From Myxococcales bacterium (GTDB lineage: Bacteria > Myxococcota_A > Polyangia > Polyangiales > Polyangiaceae): a DNA stretch of 64,000 nt. The position numbers and the translations under genes were made by a program. The stretch covers positions 1 through 64,000 of the forward strand of contig JANYHK010000097.1 of the NCBI GenBank assembly GCA_025359105.1, given 5' to 3'. Position 1 is the stretch's first letter, and each line of letters opens with the position of its first letter. The notes under the pieces are model-generated. The model searched no databases. It was given only the letters and a program-made list of their open reading frames with translations, and was not told the origin of the DNA. This document shows positions 46,101 through 54,640 of the stretch, piece after piece.

Positions 46101-47025
46101 GCGGCAGGAGGTTGTGGTTGCCGGCCGACATCGGCAGGTTGTGCCCCATGGGCTGCGACATCGGCAGGTTGTTCTGCGGCACAGGCAGATTGTTCTGCGC
46201 CATCGGCAGGTTGTTCTGCGCCGTCATGGGCAGGTTGTTCTGCGCCATCGGCAGATTGTTCTGCGCCGTCATGGGCAGGTTGTTCTGCTGCGCCATCATG
46301 GGCAGGTTGTTCTGCTGCGCCGCCATGGGCAGGTTGTTCTGCCTCGCGGGCAGGTTGTCCTGCATGTGCCTCGCGGGCAGATCGTTGCGCGCGACGGCCG
46401 GCAGATCGATCTCGCCGAAGCCACCGCCGCCGAGGTTCGAGAAGTCGTGCTGCGGCGGGCGCGCGCCTGCGGCGGGCGGCGGAGCGCGCCGCGAAGGCAA
46501 ATCCGCGATCGGCTGACGCGCGATCGCGGAGGGGAGCTCGATCTCGCCGAAGTCGAGGCCGCCCGACGCCGACATCGGAAGCGGCATCGGCGGCGCGGGC
46601 GCCGTGACCGCGGTGTTGCGGGTGGGCGGCGGCGGCTGGAAGCCCGCCGGCTTGTTTCGCACGACCGTGGCAGGCAGGCCGGCCACGTCGGGGAGCGCCG
46701 GGAGATCGGACTCGTCGAGCACGCCGAGGGCGGCGGGGAGGCTGTCGGGGCCCGACTTCTGCGACGGCTTCGGGGGTGGCGGCCTCGGCGGAGCCGCGAC
46801 CGGCGCCTGGACGGCGCCCACGCCGACCATCGTCTTCTTGGGGATCGGCGGCGCCTGTGACACCACGCTGGCCGGGGCCGCGCCACCACCGGCCGCAGCA
46901 CCCGACGTCGTCACGAGGAACGTGTGCCCGCACTTCGGGCACCGCATCTTGAGGCCGGTCGGGGGGACCCGCCGCTCATCCACCTGGTACGGCGCTTTAC
47001 AGGACTCGCATTCGACCTTGAGCAT
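43180..47025 (-). CDS. Giant zinc-ribbon/TPR membrane protein
   Basis: 1281 residues. The first 35 form a zinc ribbon of the MJ0042 type (C6, C9, C29, C32: VECESCKAPYQVDERR and MRCPKCGHTF). Residues about 60-460 are disordered, with five copies of an FGE(I/L/V)(D/E)L motif and eight copies of QNNLP. One membrane helix stands near residues 465-485 (KIIIGIAAVTLVAGALLQ). The remainder of about 780 residues is a long TPR array (typical ALLQKGPLQNSRAMKELRKA, RPEYHLYVGWAASDASPSDL). The zinc ribbon is predicted to be cytoplasmic and the TPR part periplasmic. It follows the FHA-GGDEF gene by 54 bp. Confidence 0.85.
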   Translation of the reverse strand: MLKVECESCKAPYQVDERRVPPTGLKMRCPKCGHTFLVTTSGAAAGGGAAPASVVSQAPPIPKKTMVGVGAVQAPVAAPPRPPPPKPSQKSGPDSLPAALGVLDESDLPALPDVAGLPATVVRNKPAGFQPPPPTRNTAVTAPAPPMPLPMSASGGLDFGEIELPSAIARQPIADLPSRRAPPPAAGARPPQHDFSNLGGGGFGEIDLPAVARNDLPARHMQDNLPARQNNLPMAAQQNNLPMMAQQNNLPMTAQNNLPMAQNNLPMTAQNNLPMAQNNLPVPQNNLPMSQPMGHNLPMSAGNHNLLPQTSQNQGLLPAMGDFGELDLPRAQPMGMQLPSTQQRPGSGFPPSDGFGELDLPPAQRQPSGPPPAFRNPSGPPPGQSGPPAQGGSLPPADRRGGVGFGEVDLGGEAAGTEMRLSGAAPAISSGTLMGEEAARIAQAAVDADAAKRRARTVVVQKSSRAPKIIIGIAAVTLVAGALLQLSPVGAFGHLWFSDKLNASDYLRAAQQGADKARKRMGADTYAEARGAADELAQAHARSPRARPLAAYAALAQFMTDMRFGKDSQPNARASQWLTEIPANAETKYVPVAQAAQAAVAGDLPKARRMLDAAAKAAGNDPIAQDVAFTRGETELLAKDGAAAVAAFKKAVELAPNARAHFGLARGYELLGDSKKAQEEIELALKSSPNDAGALTLRAQLVWRRDHDEAAVQKDLTSVTDGAAKATASVSEQARAHAVRGLVFLSKDRSAEARVAFDQSLKLDPRCVLALVGQGEVLFQDSRFGEALTRFDTALQTDALNIDAIVGDAKTQIALEKLTDAKTQLVNARAKFPKDMRVALWFGKAEEALGNKKAAEDQYLSAIGLVDITQPESVAVYVALATLLATQGRAAEAEHKLEEAKQKLPDSAQLQRAFGEIAAAQGQYQRAVAFYEATLERDPNDVGTRFRLGSTLRRMRSIDAAAAQLDKVYEVDKEYPGLSLERGLLYEESGEVDKALEMFKGALAKFPNDPDLQLRVGAMYAIVGQPDKAMEMLQKVLDMRQNSAEAHHYLGRALLQKGPLQNSRAMKELRKAVDQDPNRPEYHLYVGWAASDASPSDLNLARTEIEKALQLDRLLGDGYWQLGVVEFKQGATDDGIRHLKRALELKPSRFEAHATMAECLAQKNDVAAALVEWKKAIDADDKRAYWRYRYGKLLEDRGASAEAAKHLAFAAQTAEGDTPRPGWLPDAEFNAGEALRKTGKKAEAIERYRQYLGMAVPGAADRRDALRALQELGAPYDPHAL
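46120..46370 (-). repeat. Tandem QNNLP-encoding repeat
   Basis: Short imperfect repeats (about 24-33 bp, core GGCAGGTTGTTCTGCG on the plus strand) encode eight QNNLP motifs separated by MA, MMA, MTA or VP within the zinc-ribbon/TPR gene. Spacers are codon multiples, so the frame is kept. Confidence 0.8.
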
Positions 47026-47079
47026 GCGCTCTTTCCCTCGGTCAAAATCGTATCGGACGGTAGCAATCTACGCGACTTC

Positions 47080-48009
47080 TTACGTTGCGACGCGGTTCTT
47101 TCCCGCGCGCTTGGCGCGGTACATCGCCTGATCGGCCTCGCGGAAGAGCCCCTCCGCGTCGACGGCGTCGCCGGGGAGCGTCGCGACCCCGGCGCTGAGC
47201 CCGGGATGCACACGAATGGCGCCCTTCTCGTACACGTGCTCCACGACCGCCTTGCGGACCTCCTCCGCAACGACGACTGCCTGCTCCTTGGTGAAGCCGG
47301 GGAGCGCGGAGGCGAACTCGTCGCCACCGAAGCGCGTCGAGAAGCCGCGCTCACCGACGATCCGGCCGATGACGTGCCCCGCCTCGCCGATGGCGAATGC
47401 GCCCATGTGGTGGCCGTGCGTGTCGTTGATGCCCTTCACGCCGTCCATGTCCATCACGACGACGCTGAGCACCGCGAGGCTCCCCGCGCGCACCGCGCTG
47501 GCGGCGGTCTCGAGCTGTGCGTCGAAGCGGCGCTTCACCCAGAGGCCGCTGAGCTCGTCGACGTTGAGGAGGCGTTGCACCTCGGCGTTGAAGCCCTCGC
47601 GCAGGCTGTCAGCGAGCTGGAACTCGAGCACCGTCTTGCCGATGAGGATGCGATCGCCCGGCGAGAGGCGGCTCTCGCCGATGCACTTCTCGGTGTTCAG
47701 GATCGTTCCGTTGGTGCTGCCCAGATCGACGAGCGCCCACTCGCCGCTGCCGCGATCCTCGACCCTCAGGTGCTGCCAGGAGATGCTCTCGTCGCGCAGG
47801 GCGAAGCTGCTCGTAGGATCGCGCCCAATCTCGAGCGTGCGATCGAGGCGCGCGCGGAGCCCGACGTCCGGTCCAGCGATGACGAGCAGCGACGGCGCGG
47901 TGACCTTCTGCAGCTCGCGCTGGAGCGCGGCGCGGAGCGCCTCCGAGTCCTCGAGCGGCGCCGTTCGAATCGGCCCCATGCGCTTCGGCTTGCTGTCGTC
48001 CGCCGGCAT
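47080..48009 (-). CDS. FHA-GGDEF diguanylate cyclase
   Basis: 309 residues. The FHA domain (about 55-132) has LEIGRDPTSSFALRDES, SWQHLRVED and LGSTNGTILN. The GGDEF domain (about 150-309) is intact: GGDEF at 228-232, the metal-binding DMDGVKGINDTHGH, and the C-terminal EADQAMYRAKRAGKNR. It should make cyclic di-GMP. The inhibitory RxxD site upstream of GGDEF is absent (GERG there), so product inhibition is not expected. FHA input suggests control by a Ser/Thr kinase. It is the first gene of an operon with the zinc-ribbon/TPR protein. Confidence 0.93.
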   Translation of the reverse strand: MPADDSKPKRMGPIRTAPLEDSEALRAALQRELQKVTAPSLLVIAGPDVGLRARLDRTLEIGRDPTSSFALRDESISWQHLRVEDRGSGEWALVDLGSTNGTILNTEKCIGESRLSPGDRILIGKTVLEFQLADSLREGFNAEVQRLLNVDELSGLWVKRRFDAQLETAASAVRAGSLAVLSVVVMDMDGVKGINDTHGHHMGAFAIGEAGHVIGRIVGERGFSTRFGGDEFASALPGFTKEQAVVVAEEVRKAVVEHVYEKGAIRVHPGLSAGVATLPGDAVDAEGLFREADQAMYRAKRAGKNRVAT

Positions 48010-48171
48010 GCGACAAACAAGGTACCACGGCGCCGTGTGGTATCGCGGCAGCCTCTTCTAAGGTCCGAGCGGACGGCGATCTCTCGGGCAACGGGCCCGG
48101 CTGCTGAGGAGCGAGGTCCCCTAAACCACCTCTTTTGCCTGGCCGCTCGGTCGCTCATACTCCCCGCGGCC

Positions 48172-49392
48172 ATGATCTCCACCGCGACCCCCTACCCGGC
48201 CGTCCTCGCCGCCCGCGCGGGGCAGCTCTCCACGATGTGCGTCCACGCGGGAGAGGACGCGTCCCGTCACGGCGCGCTCGACCTGCCGATCACCCTGTCC
48301 TCGGCGTTCGGGTTCGAGAGCGCGGACGAGGCCGCCGCTGCCTTCAAGCGCGAGAACGACGCGTACATCTACGGCCGGTGGGGCAACCCCAACATCGACG
48401 CGCTCGAGGCGAAGCTCGCGGCGCTCGAGGGGGCGCAAGCGGCGAGCGTCACGGCGAGCGGGATGGCGGCGATCAGCGGCGCGGTGATGTCGATCTGCCA
48501 GAGCGGCGATCACGTCGTCGCGCCGCGGTCGATGTACGCCGAGAGCGCACGCTTGCTACGCGAGCGGCTGCCTCGCTTCGGCGTGACGACCACCTTCGTC
48601 GACGCGCGCGATGCCGGCGCCTACGCCGCTGCCATCCGCAAGGAGACGCGCCTTCTCTACCTGGAGACGCCCTCGAACCCCGTGCTCGCGGTGGCCGACG
48701 TCGGCGAGATCGTGCGCGTCGCGAAGGAGCGCGGGCTCCTCACGATCGCCGACAACACGTTCGCGACGCCGTTCTCGCAGACGCCGCTCGCGCTGGGTGT
48801 CGATCTCGTCGTCCACTCGATGACCAAGGCGCTCGGTGGCCACGGCGACGCGATCGGCGGCGCGCTCGCGGGGAGCCGCGCGCTCGTCGACGTCGCGCGC
48901 GATCTCGTCGTGAAGGGGTTCGGCGGCGTGCTCGCGCCGTTCAACGCCTTCCTCATCGACCGCGGTCTGCGCACGTTCGCCCTGCGCCAGGCGCAAGCGT
49001 GCGCGACGGCGGCGACGCTGGCCGCCCGCCTCAAAACCCACCCGAAGATCGCGCGCGTCTACCATCCGTCGCTCCCCGACCACGCCGGTCACGCGCTCGC
49101 GCGGCAGCAGATGCACGCGTTCGGCTCGCTCCTCTCCTTCGAGCTCGCCGGCGGAGACGCCCTCGCCCGCGGCAAGCGCGTCCTCGAGGGGGTCCGCGTC
49201 GCGACGCACGCGGTGAGCCTCGGCGACGTGCGCACGCTGCTCGTGCACCCGGCGTCGACGACGCACTCGACGATGAACGTCGAGACGCGTGCGCTCGCCG
49301 ACGTCACCGACGGTCTCTTGCGCCTGAGCGCAGGCATCGAATCCGCGGAAGACCTCTGGGGCGATCTGGACCAGGCCCTCGCCCGCGCCTGA
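48172..49392 (+). CDS. Cys/Met-metabolism PLP-dependent enzyme
   Basis: 406 residues of the aspartate-aminotransferase-fold family that includes cystathionine gamma-synthase, O-succinyl/acetylhomoserine sulfhydrylase, cystathionine and methionine lyases. Landmarks: AYIYGRWGNPNIDALEAKLA (phosphate-binding Tyr/Arg), SGMAAISGAV, TPSNPVL, ADNTFATPFSQTPLALGVD, PLP lysine K219 in HSMTKALGGHGD, and STTHSTMN near the C-terminus. The exact reaction cannot be assigned; the 'YIYGRWGNPN' and 'GHGD' variants fit sulfhydrylase or lyase enzymes. A 162-bp gap separates it from the divergent FHA-GGDEF gene. Confidence 0.88.
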   Translation: MISTATPYPAVLAARAGQLSTMCVHAGEDASRHGALDLPITLSSAFGFESADEAAAAFKRENDAYIYGRWGNPNIDALEAKLAALEGAQAASVTASGMAAISGAVMSICQSGDHVVAPRSMYAESARLLRERLPRFGVTTTFVDARDAGAYAAAIRKETRLLYLETPSNPVLAVADVGEIVRVAKERGLLTIADNTFATPFSQTPLALGVDLVVHSMTKALGGHGDAIGGALAGSRALVDVARDLVVKGFGGVLAPFNAFLIDRGLRTFALRQAQACATAATLAARLKTHPKIARVYHPSLPDHAGHALARQQMHAFGSLLSFELAGGDALARGKRVLEGVRVATHAVSLGDVRTLLVHPASTTHSTMNVETRALADVTDGLLRLSAGIESAEDLWGDLDQALARA

Positions 49393-49416
49393 GGTCCGTG
49401 CTAAGCCCGCTGGTCC

Positions 49417-52311
49417 ATGGACCGGCTCGTCGTCGTCGGTGCGCGGCAGCACAACCTCAAGAACGTGAGCATTTCGCTCCCGCGAGGCAAGCTCGTCGTG
49501 TTCACCGGTCCAAGCGGATCCGGTAAATCGTCGCTCGCGTTCGACACGATCTACGCGGAGGGGCAGCGGCGGTACGTCGAGTCGCTCTCGGCGTACGCGC
49601 GGCAGTTCCTGGAGCAGCTCGCGAAGCCCGACGTCGAGCGCATCGACGGCCTCTCGCCGGCGATCGCGATCGAGCAGCGCCCGCTCTCGAAGTCGCCGCG
49701 GTCCACCGTCGGCACCGTCACGGAGATCGCCGACTACCTGCGCCTCCTCTTCGCGCGCGTCGGCATCCCGCACTGCCCGAGCTGCGGCAAGCGCATCGAG
49801 GCGCAGACGGTCCAGCAGATCACCGATCGCATCCTCGGCCTCCCCGAAGGCGCCAAGATGAGCGTGCTCGCACCCATCTGCCGGGCGCGAAAGGGCGAGC
49901 TCAAGCTCGAGCTCGAGCGGCTCCGCCGTGACGGCTTCGTGCGCGCCCGCGTGGACGGCTCGGTGGTCGACCTCGGCGACGAGATCGAGCTGGATCGCAG
50001 CAAGCTCCACGACCTCGACGTCGTCGTCGATCGCCTCGTGCTCAAGGAAGGCATCAAGGGACGCCTCACCGACTCCGTCGAGCTCGCGCTGAAGCTGGGC
50101 GAGGGGCGCATGCTCGCGCACGTCGAAGGCGAGGAGCCCTTCTGGCTGAGCGAGCGCTTCGCGTGCATCGACTGCGGCATCTCGCTTCCGCCCATCGAGC
50201 CACGCATGTTTTCGTTCAACGGGCCGCACGGCGCGTGCCCGTCGTGCGACGGGCTCGGCGCGCGCACCGTCGTGGATCCCGAGCGCTGCGTCGGCGACGC
50301 GCAGCGGACGCTCCGCGAAGGGGCGCTGCTCGCGTGGGGGCGCCGCGGCTCGGTGGCACTGGCGACCGAGCTCTCGCGCGCCGTCGAAGCCCTCGGCGTG
50401 AGCCCCGACGTTCCGTGGTCGAAGCTCCCCGAGGAGCAGCGCACGCAGATCCTCTTCGGGACCGGCAGCGGGCGCGCCGACACCCGCCCCAAGCGCGGCG
50501 CCGGCAAGCGCAAGTCGTACGAGGGCATCGTCCCGCGCCTCGGCGCGCGCCTCGCCCAGGAGGGCCCCGACGGCGGCAGCGACGACGATCCCGACGTCGA
50601 CGAAGGCGGCATCGGCGACGACGAGGTCGGTCGCTTCTGCGTCACGCGCACCTGCGACGCGTGCAAGGGCCGGCGCCTGCGACCCGAGGCGCTGGGGGTG
50701 AAGCTCGGCGAGCGCGACATCAGCGAGCTCGGCGCGCTCCCGCTCCGTCGCCTTCGCGAGTTCGCCGCCAAGCTCGGGGAGGACGCGCAGTTCGGCACGC
50801 GCGAGCGTGCCATCGCGGAGCCCCTCCTCCGCGCCGTCGCCGCCCGCCTAGGCTTCCTCATCGAGGTGGGCCTCGACTACCTCGCGCTCGACCGCAGCGC
50901 GCAGACGCTCTCGTCCGGCGAGGGGCAGCGCATTCGCCTCGCGACGCAGATCGGCGCCGCCCTCGTCGGCGTCCTCTACGTCCTCGACGAACCCAGCGTC
51001 GGCCTCCACGCGCGCGACAACGCGCGCCTCATCGACGCGCAGACGCGCCTGCGTGATCTGGGCAACACCGTCTTCGTCGTCGAGCACGATCGCGAGGCTA
51101 TCCTCGCGGCCGATCACGTCGTCGACATGGGCCCGGGCGCCGGGATGCACGGCGGCACCGTGGTCGCCGAGGGCACGGCCGCCGAGCTGATGGCGAACCC
51201 CGCGTCGATCACCGGCCCGTGGCTGAGCGGCAAGAAGCAGCTACCGGTCCCGATGAAGCGCAAGGCGCGCGGCAAGGCCACGGTCAGCGTGGTCGGCGCG
51301 CGCGCGCACAACCTGCAGAACGTCACCGCCGAGATCCCGGTCGGCCTCATGACCTCCATCACCGGCGTCTCCGGTAGCGGGAAATCCAGCCTGATCGTCG
51401 ACACGCTCCTCCCTGCCGCGCGCGCCAAGCTCTACTCGGCCACCGCGCCCATCGGCGACTGCGACGCCGTGAACGGCCTCCAGCACATCGACAAGGTCAT
51501 CTCGATCGACCAGGCTCCGATCGGTCGCACGCCGCGCTCGAACCCGGCAACGTACACCGGCGTCTTCGCGCTCCTCCGCGAGCTCTACGCGGGCCTCCCC
51601 GACGCCCGCGCCCGCGGCTACAAGGCCGGCCGCTTCTCGTTCAACGTGAAGGGCGGGCGCTGCGAGGCGTGCCAGGGCGACGGCGTGCTGCGGGTCGAGA
51701 TGCACTTCCTCCCCGACATCTTCGTCACCTGCGACACATGCAGCGGCAAGCGCTACAACCGCGAGACGCTCGAGGTGAAGTACAAGGGCCTCAGCATCGC
51801 CGACGCGCTCGACGTGACGGTCGAGCAGTCGCTCGAGCTCTTCGACGCCATCCCGCGTGTGTTCGACAGGCTCGAGGCCCTGCGCAAGGTCGGCCTCGGG
51901 TACCTGACGCTCGGCCAGCCGGCGACGACGCTCTCCGGCGGCGAGGCGCAGCGCGTCAAGCTCGCGCGCGAGCTCGCCCGCAAGGCCACCGGCCGCACGC
52001 TGTACGTGCTCGACGAGCCGACCACGGGCCTGCACTTCACGGACATCGAGGTCCTCCTGACCGCGCTGACGGATCTGCGAGACCAGGGCAACACCATCAT
52101 CGTCATCGAGCACAACCTCGACGTCGTCGCGTGCTCGGACTGGGTCATCGATCTGGGGCCCGACGGCGGCGACGGCGGTGGCCAGATCGTAGCCGTGGGC
52201 ACGCCCGAGGCGATCGCGGCGGCCGAGGGCTCGCACACCGGCCGCTACCTCAAGGACGTCCTCGCGCGCGCAAGCGTGTCGCGCGAAGAGAAGAAGCGCG
52301 CGAAGGGCTGA
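49417..52311 (+). CDS. uvrA: Excinuclease ABC subunit A
   Basis: 964 residues, slightly longer than the usual 940. UvrA is the damage-recognition ATPase of nucleotide excision repair and loads UvrB. Two ABC modules: Walker [10 protein letters not shown] and GVSGSGKSS; signature sequences [11 protein letters not shown] (first) and [11 protein letters not shown] (second); Walker [10 protein letters not shown] and LDEPTTGLH. Zinc sites are CIDCG...CPSCDG and CEACQGDG...CDTCSGKR. The first signature differs from the usual LSGGE. An acidic insert ([13 protein letters not shown]) accounts for part of the extra length. It starts 24 bp after the PLP-enzyme stop. Confidence 0.96.
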   Translation: MDRLVVVGARQHNLKNVSISLPRGKLVVFTGPSGSGKSSLAFDTIYAEGQRRYVESLSAYARQFLEQLAKPDVERIDGLSPAIAIEQRPLSKSPRSTVGTVTEIADYLRLLFARVGIPHCPSCGKRIEAQTVQQITDRILGLPEGAKMSVLAPICRARKGELKLELERLRRDGFVRARVDGSVVDLGDEIELDRSKLHDLDVVVDRLVLKEGIKGRLTDSVELALKLGEGRMLAHVEGEEPFWLSERFACIDCGISLPPIEPRMFSFNGPHGACPSCDGLGARTVVDPERCVGDAQRTLREGALLAWGRRGSVALATELSRAVEALGVSPDVPWSKLPEEQRTQILFGTGSGRADTRPKRGAGKRKSYEGIVPRLGARLAQEGPDGGSDDDPDVDEGGIGDDEVGRFCVTRTCDACKGRRLRPEALGVKLGERDISELGALPLRRLREFAAKLGEDAQFGTRERAIAEPLLRAVAARLGFLIEVGLDYLALDRSAQTLSSGEGQRIRLATQIGAALVGVLYVLDEPSVGLHARDNARLIDAQTRLRDLGNTVFVVEHDREAILAADHVVDMGPGAGMHGGTVVAEGTAAELMANPASITGPWLSGKKQLPVPMKRKARGKATVSVVGARAHNLQNVTAEIPVGLMTSITGVSGSGKSSLIVDTLLPAARAKLYSATAPIGDCDAVNGLQHIDKVISIDQAPIGRTPRSNPATYTGVFALLRELYAGLPDARARGYKAGRFSFNVKGGRCEACQGDGVLRVEMHFLPDIFVTCDTCSGKRYNRETLEVKYKGLSIADALDVTVEQSLELFDAIPRVFDRLEALRKVGLGYLTLGQPATTLSGGEAQRVKLARELARKATGRTLYVLDEPTTGLHFTDIEVLLTALTDLRDQGNTIIVIEHNLDVVACSDWVIDLGPDGGDGGGQIVAVGTPEAIAAAEGSHTGRYLKDVLARASVSREEKKRAKG

Positions 52312-52315
52312 CACC

Positions 52316-54430
52316 TCAACGATCGAACCCACGCGGCACGATGGCCCAAGGCGCGTTGACGCTCCAATCCCCCCCCTCCACGACGGACCAGTTCGGTGCC
52401 GCCGTCAGCCTCCTCCAGGCCGCGTCCGCGCCAGGTGCGGCGTGGTCGACTGCGTACGCGATCGACGGCAGCAGGTTGCCCCAGTAGCCCGTCGCCGCGG
52501 CCTGCGGCGCGCCGCCCGAGCCGCCGACAAGCGCCCCATTGCACGCACCGGCGCCCGCGTTCGTCGCCGTGTCGACGTCATGCCAGGACGAATACGTCTG
52601 CGAGAGGTCGGTGACGCTGCGGGCGGCCACGGTGATGGTGTAGTTGGACGCGCGCGCGTAGCAGTAGGAGCTGGCGCCGTCCCCGAGCAGGCCCACTGGA
52701 ATGCGGTAGAGAAAGTCGCGCACCGCGTCGAGGGCCGTCATGTCCGCGAGCGGCTCGAGGTCGCTGAGGTGCCCGTAGGTCTGGACGAAGAAGCTATGCT
52801 GCCATGGAGCGATCTTCGCGGGCCCATACGCGTTCGGATCGTATTCGTACACGAGGCCGAGCGCGTTCGCGCCTAGGCGCGACGCCTCGCTGCTCCAGTG
52901 AGACGCGTTGGCGGCAAGGAGCGCGCGGTGGTCCAGGGTGACGGGATCGTCGGACGGGCCGATGGCAGCGAGCTGCCCGACTGTGCGCTGCGACCAAGCG
53001 GAGCCGCGGGTCTGGCCCCGAAGGATGCGCGACGTCCCCTCGCCGTTGGACGCCGCGGAGACGAGGTACACGGTAGCCGCCTGGTGCTGCATCGTCTCGA
53101 GGTGGACGTGGTCGCCCGTGAGCAGGTACGCGAGGTAGCCGCCGCTCGGATGGTGAGCCACCTCCCAGGCGAGGGGCCCGGCAGCCATGCCGTTCGAGCC
53201 GCCTCCACCCGCGCCGAGGACGGTCCACGTCGGGCGCGCGGACGGGCGCGTCGGGAGACCGTCGGCACCGTCGCGCCAAACGATGGGGTAGCTCCCGAGC
53301 GCAAGCGCGTTGGCGACGACGCCGCGTAGCGCGCGCGGGTCTGCGCCCGACGTGAAGTAAAGCGCGTCGTGATTGGGCAAGAGGCCTATCGCGGCCTGGT
53401 AGCCGGTGTCCCCCATCGATTGCGTCCAGTCGCCCTTCGCCATCGGAACGTACGTCGAATAGAGCGCGTCGAGCGCGGCGCTCGCCGCGGTCTTCTTGGT
53501 CCAGTAGCTGGGAACGAGCCGGGTCCCGATGAGGTACGCGGTGTCGTGGCGCACGGTGAGCTTGGGATCCCCTCCGATCCAGCCTTCGGCAACCCAGCGG
53601 GTGTGGGCGTACTGAACGAGCGGCGTCTTCCCGTTGTCGAACACGGAGACGCCAGCGATCCTCACGTCGGGCAGGAAGGTCTTCTCCGTGGTGTCGACGT
53701 CCAGATAGCCGTTCTCGGCGACGACGCGAACGAAGACGCGGCCGCCGTTGTAAAGGCGCACATGCATCTCGGTGCGGAGCGTCGGATCGCTCCCGACGCG
53801 CGACGCGTAGTGACACTCCACCGCCTCCGGGCCCGAGAGCCAGGTTCGAATCGGAGTGGCGAGCATGGATGCGAGCGCGACCTTTCCGAACGTCCCGAAG
53901 TCGGCGACGACGTCGGGTGCCGCGGCCTGGATGTCGGCGCACCCGAGCCGCTTGCTCTCCGCGTACTGTCCCTCGACGATGCGCACGACCCGCGCCTTGC
54001 CGGCGACCATCGGCGCGAGCCCGCTCACGACGGCGTGCTTGACGCTGCCGTCGTTCCAGCGGCGTTTGATGTCGATCTGACCGTCGGGCACGTCGAGCGT
54101 GAAGGTCGCCGGCACGTCGCCGCGCCCAAAGCCGAGCCCGACGGTGAAGGGCAGCGTGCCTGTCTGCTCGGAGAGAATCGAGAACGACGTCGGCTTGTTG
54201 ACCGCTCCGCTGTCGCGGGATTGCCCCGGTGGAGGGCTCACGCCGTCCGCACCGGCGTCGCCACTGGCACCTGCGCCGGGCGGGCCCGCGTCGCTCGAAC
54301 CGCTCCCCGCTGCGGGGGCGCTGCCGGGCGGATCGCCTGACGCGGTGCTGCACGCGGCCGTGAAGGCAAGGACGACGAGAACGACGGCGCGCCCGACGAC
54401 GGCGACGCGATGCGGACGGACGAACGACAT
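52316..54430 (-). CDS. Secreted lipoprotein with RIFT-barrel-like N-terminal domain
   Basis: 704 residues. AAGGG precedes the ATG at 54428-54430. The signal peptide ends VVLVVLAFTAACSTA. After an Asp/Gly/Ala linker comes a beta domain (LGFGRGDVPATFTLDVPDGQ, then IKRRWNDGSVKHAVVSG) resembling the RIFT-barrel N-terminus of rhamnogalacturonan-lyase-like and phage-tail-like proteins. The C-terminal 450 residues are largely alpha-helical with Trp/His/Tyr clusters (YLLTGDHVHLETMQHQAA), as in (alpha/alpha)-barrel polysaccharide enzymes. A carbohydrate-active role is plausible, unproven. It is convergent with uvrA (4 bp) and divergent from the Kelch-like lipoprotein gene. Confidence 0.7.
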   Translation of the reverse strand: MSFVRPHRVAVVGRAVVLVVLAFTAACSTASGDPPGSAPAAGSGSSDAGPPGAGASGDAGADGVSPPPGQSRDSGAVNKPTSFSILSEQTGTLPFTVGLGFGRGDVPATFTLDVPDGQIDIKRRWNDGSVKHAVVSGLAPMVAGKARVVRIVEGQYAESKRLGCADIQAAAPDVVADFGTFGKVALASMLATPIRTWLSGPEAVECHYASRVGSDPTLRTEMHVRLYNGGRVFVRVVAENGYLDVDTTEKTFLPDVRIAGVSVFDNGKTPLVQYAHTRWVAEGWIGGDPKLTVRHDTAYLIGTRLVPSYWTKKTAASAALDALYSTYVPMAKGDWTQSMGDTGYQAAIGLLPNHDALYFTSGADPRALRGVVANALALGSYPIVWRDGADGLPTRPSARPTWTVLGAGGGGSNGMAAGPLAWEVAHHPSGGYLAYLLTGDHVHLETMQHQAATVYLVSAASNGEGTSRILRGQTRGSAWSQRTVGQLAAIGPSDDPVTLDHRALLAANASHWSSEASRLGANALGLVYEYDPNAYGPAKIAPWQHSFFVQTYGHLSDLEPLADMTALDAVRDFLYRIPVGLLGDGASSYCYARASNYTITVAARSVTDLSQTYSSWHDVDTATNAGAGACNGALVGGSGGAPQAAATGYWGNLLPSIAYAVDHAAPGADAAWRRLTAAPNWSVVEGGDWSVNAPWAIVPRGFDR

Positions 54431-54640
54431 TGCCGCCCTTGAAGCAAGCTTCGTGCGCGCGGGGGCGACCGCGTAAGAGCCGCCTTGTCCGAGGGGCGAG
54501 CGGTGCGCGCGCGCAGCGGGGGCCGCCGGCTGGTGGTGTGTAGACCTCCGAGGAGGGCACCACACCACCGCGCCACGGCATCGAAACTCGCGGGTGGCGA
54601 ACAATCGAACACGGTATGGCGAATGCAGCCAGGCGAAGCC

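Noticed and set aside
46120-46370. CRISPR-like array of short repeats
   Set aside because: Units are 24-33 bp without unique spacers and are translated in frame as QNNLP motifs.
43189-46860. A 1223-codon plus-strand ORF
   Set aside because: It lies exactly opposite the zinc-ribbon/TPR gene, has Arg-rich low-complexity translation and no domain; an antisense shadow of high-GC coding DNA.
53840-53860. GGTTCGAATC, like a tRNA T-arm
   Set aside because: No acceptor or anticodon stem around it, and it lies within the coding region of the RIFT-barrel lipoprotein.
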